Below are positions 37,809-46,095 of a stretch of 64,000 nucleotides of DNA, piece by piece. The position numbers were made by a program, and so were the translations under genes. Within the stretch, counting starts at the first letter, position 1. Every line of letters starts with the position of its first letter. Under the pieces are notes generated by a model. It was not told where the DNA came from and did no database searches. It was given only the letters and a program-made list of their open reading frames with translations. Source of the DNA: Lewinellaceae bacterium (GTDB lineage: Bacteria > Bacteroidota > Bacteroidia > Chitinophagales > Saprospiraceae); contig JADJFA010000002.1 in NCBI GenBank assembly GCA_016708875.1, positions 124,001 through 188,000 of the forward strand, given 5' to 3'.

Positions 37809-40217
37809 TTAAAAATTCGCCCGAAGCGATAAAATAAAATTTCTTCCCGGCGCCACAATCCCCGAGCTAAATGGCCGGTAGCGCTGATCGCTCAGGTTTT
37901 CTATTCCCGCACTGACGCTCAAGTGATCCGTAAACCGGTACATCGCATTGAAATTCAGCGAGTACCAACCCGGAGAATAGGGATTTCCGTCAGGGTCAAA
38001 TGCGTAAATTTCAGGTTTCCCTTTCTCTTCTGTTGGCATATCTGCAAACGTCTTTTCGCCACTATATTCCGCAGAAAACTGCAAACTGAGGTTTTCCGCA
38101 GCATAGGTCAGCCTTGAAATGCCAAACCAGGGCGCAGCATGACGCGACGGACTGGTGGTTCCATTATCCAGTTCTTCCTTTCCATTTTGGTAGTTGAAAT
38201 CAGTTGAAAAACCGAAACCTTTTCCAAATTTTGCTTCTATGCCGGCTTGAATGCCGTACACGGTTGCCACAGCTGCGTTTTGAATGGCCTGCACCTGACT
38301 CAAACTGCCGTCATAATCAATACTATCCTGCCCATTTAAAGTGAAATCGCGGCGAACCATGGCGTTTTGAAGATTGGTGTAATATCCGGTGAGGTCAATT
38401 TTCAAAAATCCGCCAAACACCTTGGCAATTCCAACATCTCCGCTAAAGGCATATTCTGCCTTCAAATCAGGGTTGGGAATTACCACAGCCCCCGGCTCAG
38501 AATCGAACACCTTGCCTATATCGTCCACGTTTGGGGAGCGAAAAGCGGTAGCGCCATTTGCTGAAATCACCCATTCTTTTGTGGGTCGGAAAACAAAGCC
38601 AAGGCTTCCGGTCAATGCGCCGTTGTTCAGGCTGGCTTCCACAAAAGGAAATTTGTAGAACGTCGTGTCAAACGTAGCATCCAGGCTGAATTGACTATAA
38701 CGCATCCCTGCCTGCACCGTGAATTTGTCAGAAACCAAAAACTGGTCTGAAAGATATGCGCCAAAAGAAGCCCATGTTGACTTGGGATAACGAGCAGGCC
38801 CATTTGCAGTCACCCCGGTTGAAATATCCTCGTCAATCCCCGTGGAATTGACATCGTTGTGCACAAATTCAGCACCGTAAAACAATCTGTTTTTGCTACC
38901 GATGGACTTATTGAAGTCAAGGTTTACAGAATTAGCAATGACTTCTTCTATTCTGATATGGCGTTCATTATCATTGATATTCCTGTCAATCCGGCTTTCT
39001 TCAAAGAACTGGCGGGCGGCACGTAGCGTCGCCTGATCGTACAACCCATTGGATCCGTTGTGCGAGATGTTCAGGTTGTTCATGTTCCACTTTTGGGGTC
39101 CGTAAGCCCATTCACCGTAACGGGGCTGGCCGTTGCTTCGGTAACGGATGTGCCGGTCGTAGCGGGAATATTCAGAAGATTCAGAATGATGGAATCCGTA
39201 TTGAAAATCCCATTTTTCATTGGGCGTGTACCGCAGTTTTTGCATCATGTTGATTTGGGAATACCCTGAAGGTCGCTGAATGCGCGGATCATCATTGCCC
39301 ACCACCACATCAGCATCGCCCTGTCGCTGCACATAAAATGGACGCAGGTATTCCTTCGGGCCATCGCTGCCCATTTTCAAATCGCCAAAATTGTTGGAAC
39401 TGATGCTGCTGACCATGGCCCATTTTTTCCAACCGACATTGATGTCAAAATGCCCTGTTTTCTCCTGATTAGCAGAGGAATAGCGTGTCACGGCCTTTCC
39501 AGTAATCAGTGTGGAATTATTGAGCGACAATTGGGGGGTAAGGGTTTGGAAACTCATCACCCCGCCAATGGCATCGCTGCCATAAATAACAGAACTTGGA
39601 CCGAAGCCGACTTCCGCTTTTTCGGTAGCAAAAGGATCGAGTGAGATAACATTTTGAATGTTTCCGCCCCGAAAAATTGCAGTGTTCATACGCACTCCAT
39701 CAATGGTGTAAATCAGACGATTGGTGGCAAAACCGCGAATCATCGGGCTACCTCCACCCTGTTGGCTTTTTTGCATAAAGACATAGCCGGAATTGGCCAA
39801 CATATCGGCCGCTGTCTGTGGGTTTTGCAGCGCAATATCTTTGGGCGAAATGGAAATAACCTTGGTTGGGATGTCCTTTGCAGCCTGATTCCAGCGCGTG
39901 GCGGAAACAATCACTTCGTCAAAATTGAGGGTGGATTCAAGGAGCAAAAACTCAAATTTGGTGGTCTCGAGTGCCGCGTAACTTGTTTGGGCGGTTTCAT
40001 ATCCCAAGGCGCGTATTTCAATGATCTCCGCGCCTTTGAAAACGGAGATATCCGCCTGGCCTTTTGCATTGGTTGTGGTTAATTCTCTGGGGCTTGCAGA
40101 AACAATGGAGGCCGCTTCTACGGGCTGGCCACTTTGCTGGTCTTTTATGTTGACTACCTGAGCAAATGCAATCTTAGTTGCGCCCAGGAATAGGCAGCAC
40201 AGTATTATTCTTTTCAT
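37809..40217 (-). CDS. TonB-dependent outer-membrane receptor, heme/siderophore-type
   Basis: 802 residues. A signal peptide (RIILCCLFLGATKIAFAQ) precedes a carboxypeptidase-like regulatory domain (about residues 20-105). The plug domain follows (SATRWNQAAKDIPTKVISISPKDI, MIRGFATNRLIYTIDGVRMN), then a 22-strand-type barrel ending in SLRANF. The plug resembles hemoglobin/transferrin/heme receptors of the TonB family; the cargo is uncertain. It takes up a ligand with TonB-ExbBD energy. A small same-strand gene lies 90 nt upstream and may be cotranscribed. Confidence 0.93.
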   Translation of the reverse strand: MKRIILCCLFLGATKIAFAQVVNIKDQQSGQPVEAASIVSASPRELTTTNAKGQADISVFKGAEIIEIRALGYETAQTSYAALETTKFEFLLLESTLNFDEVIVSATRWNQAAKDIPTKVISISPKDIALQNPQTAADMLANSGYVFMQKSQQGGGSPMIRGFATNRLIYTIDGVRMNTAIFRGGNIQNVISLDPFATEKAEVGFGPSSVIYGSDAIGGVMSFQTLTPQLSLNNSTLITGKAVTRYSSANQEKTGHFDINVGWKKWAMVSSISSNNFGDLKMGSDGPKEYLRPFYVQRQGDADVVVGNDDPRIQRPSGYSQINMMQKLRYTPNEKWDFQYGFHHSESSEYSRYDRHIRYRSNGQPRYGEWAYGPQKWNMNNLNISHNGSNGLYDQATLRAARQFFEESRIDRNINDNERHIRIEEVIANSVNLDFNKSIGSKNRLFYGAEFVHNDVNSTGIDEDISTGVTANGPARYPKSTWASFGAYLSDQFLVSDKFTVQAGMRYSQFSLDATFDTTFYKFPFVEASLNNGALTGSLGFVFRPTKEWVISANGATAFRSPNVDDIGKVFDSEPGAVVIPNPDLKAEYAFSGDVGIAKVFGGFLKIDLTGYYTNLQNAMVRRDFTLNGQDSIDYDGSLSQVQAIQNAAVATVYGIQAGIEAKFGKGFGFSTDFNYQNGKEELDNGTTSPSRHAAPWFGISRLTYAAENLSLQFSAEYSGEKTFADMPTEEKGKPEIYAFDPDGNPYSPGWYSLNFNAMYRFTDHLSVSAGIENLSDQRYRPFSSGIVAPGRNFILSLRANF

Positions 40218-40306
40218 TGCGATGTTATAAGTTAAACCATTTTGTGGAAAATAGGAGCATCTCGCCATGTGCATGGCAAGCAATGAACCTGATACTTTGA
40301 ATGGAA

Positions 40307-40843
40307 TTAACCTATCTCTGGAGGCGGCGAGGGAGGTGGGCTTAAGATTGGTTTGAGCGAGAAAAGGGCGCCAGGGATTTCTTGTTTTGCTTCAATTAAA
40401 AGCACGATAATTGGCCAGTTTGTCCCTTCAAAACTGTAGAGCGATTTGAAAAAATGTGCCAAGCGTTCCTTGGTTTTCTGGTTGCCGGGGTTCTTTTCAA
40501 AATTACTGGCGGTCAGTTTTTTTATCTCTCGGTTAAGCTCCGTTTCTTCTCTATCCCACCAACAATGGAAGAAAATCGTATCGCCATTGGTCTCCGTTCT
40601 GACAACATCGTACATCTGGCCTTGATACTCAAATTCTCGTGCGTGCTCCCAACGAAGCTTGGTTTGGGATTCCGAAACGGTAAATCTCAGCAAAACCAGT
40701 GCATCATCGCCCAAACCGGCAATGAGTTGCCTTTTCACCTGTTTTCTGACCAGCGTTTTTTGATAGTGCAACCAGCCGTAACTGACGAGCACAGGGGCTG
40801 TCAGGCAGGTTAAAAGCAGGATACAGAGGAATTTGCGGCGCAC
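40307..40843 (-). CDS. Hypothetical membrane-anchored protein, 178 aa
   Basis: An N-terminal signal-anchor (KFLCILLLTCLTAPVLVSYGWL) precedes a soluble domain with charged helices and a Pro-rich C-terminus (SPPPSPPPEIG). No family is recognised. It is just upstream of, and on the same strand as, the TonB receptor, so a role linked to that system is possible. Confidence 0.7.
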   Translation of the reverse strand: MRRKFLCILLLTCLTAPVLVSYGWLHYQKTLVRKQVKRQLIAGLGDDALVLLRFTVSESQTKLRWEHAREFEYQGQMYDVVRTETNGDTIFFHCWWDREETELNREIKKLTASNFEKNPGNQKTKERLAHFFKSLYSFEGTNWPIIVLLIEAKQEIPGALFSLKPILSPPPSPPPEIG

Positions 40844-41008
40844 AAGATTGGTTTGAACGGGCGAAGTTACAAGCGGTATTTCAAAGTCAATTGCTTTCCG
40901 ACCAGAATATGGAACGCCGCACCAAAGAACAAAACAGTCCCTTTTAAGGATATGTCCTACCTTGTTGAAATCCTGGTTTTATGCCACGATTTTCTACCAT
41001 GATTCCTT

Positions 41009-41602
41009 TTGGAAACCATTTTCAATAGCCTGATTGACAGTTATTTAGCGGATAAAGTTGGCATTGCCAATAACTTCCTGGATGTGCCTTTGGCCGCTCT
41101 GTTGAAAGAAAACCTTCACGGCCTTTATTCAGGCAACCAACTCCTGGCCGCAGGTATCGGAAATGAAGCGCTGCTCACGCATGACAAACTGATCAGAAGC
41201 GATAAGATTTACTGGCTTGATCCTGAGCACAATGACCCATCAGAGGACAGGTTCTTCAAACTGATGGACAATTTCGTCCAGTACCTTAACCGAACCTGTT
41301 ACACGGGAATTACCGGCTATGAATTCCATTATGCGCTGTACGAAACGGGTAGTTTTTACAAAAAACACCTGGACCAATTCCGCAGCAATAAAGGCCGTGC
41401 TTTTTCAATCATTATGTACTTGAATGCAGACTGGCAGGCAAAAGATGGCGGAGAATTGTGCATCTTCCATGAAGATCACATTCAAACGATTGCGCCACAG
41501 AATGGCACCTGCGTATTTTTTAAAAGCAGTGAATTGGAACACGAGGTATTAACCACGCATGCGCCTCGGATGAGCATAACGGGCTGGCTTAAAACGGGTT
41601 AG
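41009..41602 (+). CDS. 2-oxoglutarate/Fe(II)-dependent oxygenase, prolyl-4-hydroxylase-like
   Basis: 197 residues. The iron facial triad is visible as HLDQF (H-x-D, around residue 118) and the distal His of ELEHEVL; the 2OG-binding region is PRMSITGWL. The jelly-roll strands match the P4Hc family. The likely reaction is hydroxylation of a protein or peptide residue with 2OG, O2 and Fe(II). The start is uncertain: only TTG 41009 is in frame, and an ATG at 40999 would need a one-base shift. It is 12 kb from the peptide locus, so a link is not implied. Confidence 0.85.
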   Translation: METIFNSLIDSYLADKVGIANNFLDVPLAALLKENLHGLYSGNQLLAAGIGNEALLTHDKLIRSDKIYWLDPEHNDPSEDRFFKLMDNFVQYLNRTCYTGITGYEFHYALYETGSFYKKHLDQFRSNKGRAFSIIMYLNADWQAKDGGELCIFHEDHIQTIAPQNGTCVFFKSSELEHEVLTTHAPRMSITGWLKTG

Positions 41603-41618
41603 ACGGGCAGTACTGCAT

Positions 41619-41641
41619 TCCAATTGAGCATTGGATTTTTT
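41619..41641 (+). terminator. Weak terminator hairpin
   Basis: TCCAAT and ATTGGA with a 5-nt loop, followed by six Ts, between convergent genes. Confidence 0.45.
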
Positions 41642-41647
41642 ATTTTA

Positions 41648-43417
41648 TCAATGCTGATTTTGAATAAGTTTAAGGGTGAACGCTTTCACCGCATCTACCT
41701 TGTTTAAATATTCATCAATGTTTTGCGTGACATAGTGATCAGGCAATATACCCACTTCATCTGGCAGGGAGGTAGCCGTGGATTCATGTGTATTGTTCGC
41801 CACATAATATTCCAGTTTCGTTTTCGAGAGCCTGCAAATTTTCTGTCCTGCCGAGCAAAATTGATTGGACCCAAGGTCTTCTCCTACAATGGTCCCCAGG
41901 TTGAATACTTTAACCAGCGACATAAAATGCCCCGTGGTAGAATTCCCAAGTCCATCTATCATAAAATAGCATTTCCCTTTAAAACGGTTTTTAAAAGGCG
42001 TGATGACTTCTTCGCCATCAATTTTTGCCAGTTTGCCCTCAAACTGAGCATTTGAATAATAGACAAAAGGTTTGTCTACCAAATACCGCAACAAATGAAT
42101 ACTGGATTGCTGAGAACCGCCTCCATTAATACGAACGTCTATGACGAGGTTTTTTATGCCTTTTTGATTTATTACTGTAAAACTGCTGTCTATGAAATTT
42201 TTAAACACGTCCAGATTGTTCCATGGGTAATAATTGAAGGAGGAAATGGTCAGAATGGCCGTTTTATCCTCTTTAAGTACTTCAAGACATAAATTGTCCT
42301 TACAACGCTGTATAGATACGTCTCTAAATGGGTCTTTTAGCGTTTCGGCTTGGTTTAATACGATGGGCGCTTCCACACCTTTGAGCACTATTTCATAGGT
42401 GTTTGGAAAACCAAGTGTATAGGGAATTATGCTGGAAGACCACCAATTGAAAAAGTGTTTTTTGGTGGTTTTTATATAGCCTTGCGCTGGAATATGCTTG
42501 TAGACGTCATTGACAATTTTGGAAACTGCAACTCCATTTATGCTCAATATTTCGTCTTTAATCTTCACTTTCGCCGCATTGTTAAATGGTTCAAGCACAA
42601 ACAATTGATCGTTTACCCAACGGGTTTGCAGTGGGAATTTTAATGCAGGCGGCAACATTTCATGCTCAGGATAAAAACTCCCCATGCCGGTGTGCGAACA
42701 ATGTACATTGGCGATTATCTCGCTGCAATGCCACACGAATTCGCTGTACGTTGTAAGGTCCGTAACCAGGGCTTTTTTCTCTTCAATAGCTTTCCAAAAT
42801 GCTTCTTTGGAGATAAATTTGAGTGCATTGGGATGAACTTTGAGCAGGGTGTTGCCCAATTGATCTAAATCTGCCTTGTATGCTTCAACGGAAAACACCT
42901 TTGCAAACTTATCGGCAGGTTTTTCAGGCACTTTTTCGGGGTGTTTGATGCGTTCAATCTGGTCTTCCGCGTTAAAATTATCGGGATTGAGTGCCAGTGA
43001 CTTTTCATAATTTGCCAGAGCCAGTTCCATGTCCCCATTTTTCATATATGCCTCCCCGAGACTGTCGTAAGGATTGGAATTACCTGAAAATTCTGCTACG
43101 ATCAGCTTGAAAATTGCCAGGGCCTCCACCATTTTATTATCCCACAAGAAGGAATAGCCATACATGGTAAGTTCATCCTCGTTCTTAAAATTATAGGCGT
43201 CAGGGCTCTCCTTTTTTATCTTGTAGTAGAGGGCGACCCTTTCCTCTACAGGCAGATGGTCAAATTCTTTCAGTTTTTGCACAATGGACAACTGCCCGGT
43301 TTTGACAACACTTTCTTTTGATTTTTCCGAAGAAGTGTGGGCGGGCTTATTAAGTCCACAGGCGAGGAAACAGCAGCAACTTAAAACGATCAAACAGCGT
43401 GTATTTACGTTCATCAT
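41648..43417 (-). CDS. Lipoprotein with TPR and S41-type C-terminal-processing-protease domain
   Basis: 589 residues. The signal VLSCCCFLACG ends in a lipobox-like Cys, so it is probably membrane anchored. A TPR pair lies around residues 95-165 (PYDSLGEAYMKNGDMELALANYEKSLALNPDN). A PDZ-like stretch (IKDEILSINGVAV) and an S41-like domain follow (NLVIDVRINGGG, then GLGNSTTGHFMSLVKVF with the candidate nucleophile Ser, then VGEDLGSNQF). Homologues of tail-specific proteases cleave C-terminal peptides, but the nucleophile context is not the classic one, so activity is uncertain. Confidence 0.82.
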   Translation of the reverse strand: MMNVNTRCLIVLSCCCFLACGLNKPAHTSSEKSKESVVKTGQLSIVQKLKEFDHLPVEERVALYYKIKKESPDAYNFKNEDELTMYGYSFLWDNKMVEALAIFKLIVAEFSGNSNPYDSLGEAYMKNGDMELALANYEKSLALNPDNFNAEDQIERIKHPEKVPEKPADKFAKVFSVEAYKADLDQLGNTLLKVHPNALKFISKEAFWKAIEEKKALVTDLTTYSEFVWHCSEIIANVHCSHTGMGSFYPEHEMLPPALKFPLQTRWVNDQLFVLEPFNNAAKVKIKDEILSINGVAVSKIVNDVYKHIPAQGYIKTTKKHFFNWWSSSIIPYTLGFPNTYEIVLKGVEAPIVLNQAETLKDPFRDVSIQRCKDNLCLEVLKEDKTAILTISSFNYYPWNNLDVFKNFIDSSFTVINQKGIKNLVIDVRINGGGSQQSSIHLLRYLVDKPFVYYSNAQFEGKLAKIDGEEVITPFKNRFKGKCYFMIDGLGNSTTGHFMSLVKVFNLGTIVGEDLGSNQFCSAGQKICRLSKTKLEYYVANNTHESTATSLPDEVGILPDHYVTQNIDEYLNKVDAVKAFTLKLIQNQH

Positions 43418-43605
43418 AAGGAAACCTTTTATTTTTGATCAAAGGTGCAGCAAGCTTGTTTCGACGAGGCCTGAATGCATGTAAATTATTGTAAAGCAGA
43501 TGTAAAAACTGCCAGATGATGCCATGATAGGTGTTCCACTTCCATCAGTATTTGCTTGTTGGCTCAAGTCAGCAACAAGCAACCATCGAAACAACAGCCG
43601 AACCG

Positions 43606-43613
43606 TACCTTTG
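43606..43613 (+). promoter_or_regulatory. -7 promoter box TACCTTTG
   Basis: An exact TAnnTTTG match, 42 nt before ATG 43655. It supports that start over an earlier in-frame codon at 43556. Confidence 0.55.
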
Positions 43614-43654
43614 CCTGCTTTGTTACCTTGTTCAAAATCCATACTACCTGCGTC

Positions 43655-45805
43655 ATGCATTACCCGCTTTTCAAACAATTCGCCGTGCTTTTTGTAGTGG
43701 CATTTTTTTCCCAAGCACTTGCCGCGCAGCACTCGGTCGCACGCGAATGGAATGAGGCACTGTTGCAAAGCATGCGAGAAGACCTGGCCCGCCCCCATGT
43801 TCAGGCCCGCAATATTTTTCATTTTTCCGTAGCCATGTATGATGCCTGGGCTGCTTATGACAATGAAGCCAGCCCCTATTTGCTTGGCAAAAACGTAAAC
43901 GGTTTTACTTGCCCATGCAATAACTTTCCGAAGCCCGCAGATGTAGAAGCGGCACGTAAAGAAGCCATGAGTTATGCTGCCTACCGCTTTTTGATGGCCC
44001 GGTTTGCGAATTCCCCTCAAAGCACCCTCACAGTGAGCCGATTCCGGGATGTTATGAAGAAACTTGGCTATGATCCGCGCAATTATTCCTCTGATTATAC
44101 TACTGGCTCACCAGCAGCGCTTGGGGTTTATATCGCCCAATGTGTCCTGCAAATGGGGGGACAGGATGGCGCCCACGAAGGAAACAACTATCAGGATACT
44201 ACTTACCGACCCAATAACCCGCCCTTGGCGGTAGTTGCTGCCGGCCCAGACGAAGGTGTTGATCCCAACCACTGGCAAGCCCTCCAATTGAAAACTCCTA
44301 TTGATCTGGATGGTTACCCCGTATTGGAATGCAATTGCCTGGGCCGCTCCTATTCCACGCTGATAGACTCTGTAGACGAAAACGGCCGCCGCAGGTTCAC
44401 AGGCACTCAAAGCTTTCAAGGCTCCCATTGGGGAAAAGTAAAACCCTTTGGCCTGAAAAGGCAAAACCGGAAAATACATCGCCGCGACGGGCATGAATAC
44501 ATACTCTATCATGACCCAGGAAAGGACTTTTTCCCACGCCTGGACACGCTCGGAGGCGGCGGCACGTCAAAGGACTATATGTGGAATTATGCGCTGGTGG
44601 CCAACTGGTCTGCGTTGTTGAATCCCGACGATACCACCCGCTGGGATGTTTCCCCAAGGAGCATGGGAAATGTGCAACGCTACCCCCGAAACCTGTCGGA
44701 ATTGTCTGAATTTTATGATCTTCACACTGGTCGAAACCCTGGCATTGGGCATACGGTTAACCCCCACTCCGGACAAGCATACACTTCCAAAATGACGCCG
44801 CGCGGAGATTATATCCGTGCCGCAGTACAATATTGGGCGGAAGGCCCAAACGAAGAAACTCCGCCCGGGCATTGGCTGGCGTTGTTGAACTACGTCAACG
44901 ACCAGCCGCAGTTGGTTAAAAAATTCAATGGTAAAGACCGTCTGATGAATGATCTCGAGTGGGATGTCAAAAGCTGTTTTACTCTCGGCGCCGCTCTGCA
45001 CGATGCAGCCATAGCAGCCTGGGGCATAAAGGGTATGTATGACAGCGCACGACCCATCACAGCCCTGCGCTATATGGCTACCCGTGGTCAAAGCACCAAT
45101 CCCGAACTGCCTTCCTATCATCCGGCAGGCATTCCGCTGATGCCCGGACGAATTGAGTTGGTACAAAAGGGTGATCCCCTGGCCGGCCCCAAAAATGTAA
45201 ATATTGGCAAAATCAAGTTTTACGCCTGGAAAGGCCCCTTCGCAGTGACCGACGCGAAAACCCAAACTGCTGGTGTAGGATGGGTGTTGGGGGAAAACTG
45301 GTTTCCTTACCAGCCTAAAACTTTCATTTCTCCGCCATTTGCCGGGTTTGTTTCGGGACACGCCGTCTTTTCCCACTCGGCAGCAGAGGCACTCAGTTTA
45401 CTGACAGGCGATGTCTATTTCCCGGGCGGCATGGGTGAGTTTACAGTAAAAGCCGACAGCCAATTTCTGCGCATTGAGAAGGGGCCCAACACGGATGTTT
45501 CCTTGCAATGGGCCACTTATCGAGACGCCGCCGATCAGGCAAGTCTATCACGTATCTGGGCTGGCGCCAACACACCTTTCGACGATATACCCGGACGGCT
45601 AATTGGCGACGAAGTCGGAATAGGAGCGTTTCAGTTGGCCAAAACCTATTTTTACAAAGATCGCGACCGCGACGGGTTCTTTAGTTATGAGGACTGTGAC
45701 GACAACAATCCCACAGTTTATCCCGGCTCCGTGGAAAAATGCGATGGGAAAGACAATGATTGTAATGGGAAGGTTGACGATGTAATGCCGCCATGCAAAG
45801 GCTAG
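43655..45805 (+). CDS. Vanadium-dependent haloperoxidase/PAP2-family protein with MopE-like C-terminal motif
   Basis: 716 residues. Signal peptide (FAVLFVVAFFSQALAAQH). The large PAP2-type domain has DAAIAAWGIKGMYDSARPITALR, SYHPAGIPLMPG and FVSGHAVFSHSAAEAL, the last carrying the likely catalytic/vanadate-binding His; a distal Arg lies in DIPGRLIGDE. Family members oxidise halides or act as phosphatases; which one applies is not decidable here. The C-terminal ~45 residues (DRDRDGFFSYEDCDDNNP, then EKCDGKDNDCNGKVDD) match the calcium-binding DxDxDG/MopE-type Cys motif common at the end of secreted Bacteroidota proteins. Confidence 0.88.
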   Translation: MHYPLFKQFAVLFVVAFFSQALAAQHSVAREWNEALLQSMREDLARPHVQARNIFHFSVAMYDAWAAYDNEASPYLLGKNVNGFTCPCNNFPKPADVEAARKEAMSYAAYRFLMARFANSPQSTLTVSRFRDVMKKLGYDPRNYSSDYTTGSPAALGVYIAQCVLQMGGQDGAHEGNNYQDTTYRPNNPPLAVVAAGPDEGVDPNHWQALQLKTPIDLDGYPVLECNCLGRSYSTLIDSVDENGRRRFTGTQSFQGSHWGKVKPFGLKRQNRKIHRRDGHEYILYHDPGKDFFPRLDTLGGGGTSKDYMWNYALVANWSALLNPDDTTRWDVSPRSMGNVQRYPRNLSELSEFYDLHTGRNPGIGHTVNPHSGQAYTSKMTPRGDYIRAAVQYWAEGPNEETPPGHWLALLNYVNDQPQLVKKFNGKDRLMNDLEWDVKSCFTLGAALHDAAIAAWGIKGMYDSARPITALRYMATRGQSTNPELPSYHPAGIPLMPGRIELVQKGDPLAGPKNVNIGKIKFYAWKGPFAVTDAKTQTAGVGWVLGENWFPYQPKTFISPPFAGFVSGHAVFSHSAAEALSLLTGDVYFPGGMGEFTVKADSQFLRIEKGPNTDVSLQWATYRDAADQASLSRIWAGANTPFDDIPGRLIGDEVGIGAFQLAKTYFYKDRDRDGFFSYEDCDDNNPTVYPGSVEKCDGKDNDCNGKVDDVMPPCKG

Positions 45806-45846
45806 TTGGCACTACCGAGAAATATTTACGATATCAAACTATATCT

Positions 45847-45982
45847 GAATTGTCTTCCTGTCGGGACCTGTCCACATCAAGTGCGCTTTGGCCGAGTGCT
45901 TGCACTGAAAGGAAATCCCAAATGGGCAAGCACTCGGCCAAAGCGCACTTGATGCGGACAGGTCCCGACAGGAAGACAATTC
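45847..45982. repeat. 136-bp palindromic element with ~57-nt arms
   Basis: Arms 45847-45903 and 45926-45982 are nearly perfect reverse complements (GAATTGTCTTCCTGTCGGGA against TCCCGACAGGAAGACAATTC) around a 22-nt loop. It sits between convergent genes and is far larger than a terminator, resembling a MITE-like non-autonomous element. I see no target-site duplication with certainty. Confidence 0.85.
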
Positions 45983-46005
45983 AAGTTTGGTAATGGCTGA
46001 ATGAA

Positions 46006-46048
46006 CAAAAAAAGCATGGGCCACCCCGAATCCGGAATAGCCCATGCT
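46006..46048 (-). terminator. Terminator of the HYR-domain surface protein gene
   Basis: On the minus strand AGCATGGGC and GCCCATGCT form a stem followed by a T7 run. Confidence 0.85.
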
Positions 46049-46095
46049 AATAATATAGATAAAATTACCACGCAAGAAGCGCAGCGAAAATCCAC

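Noticed and set aside
41009..41602. 2OG-Fe oxygenase as tailoring enzyme of the peptide locus
   Set aside because: It is 12 kb away, separated by several unrelated genes and by convergent transcription units; no sequence link supports it.
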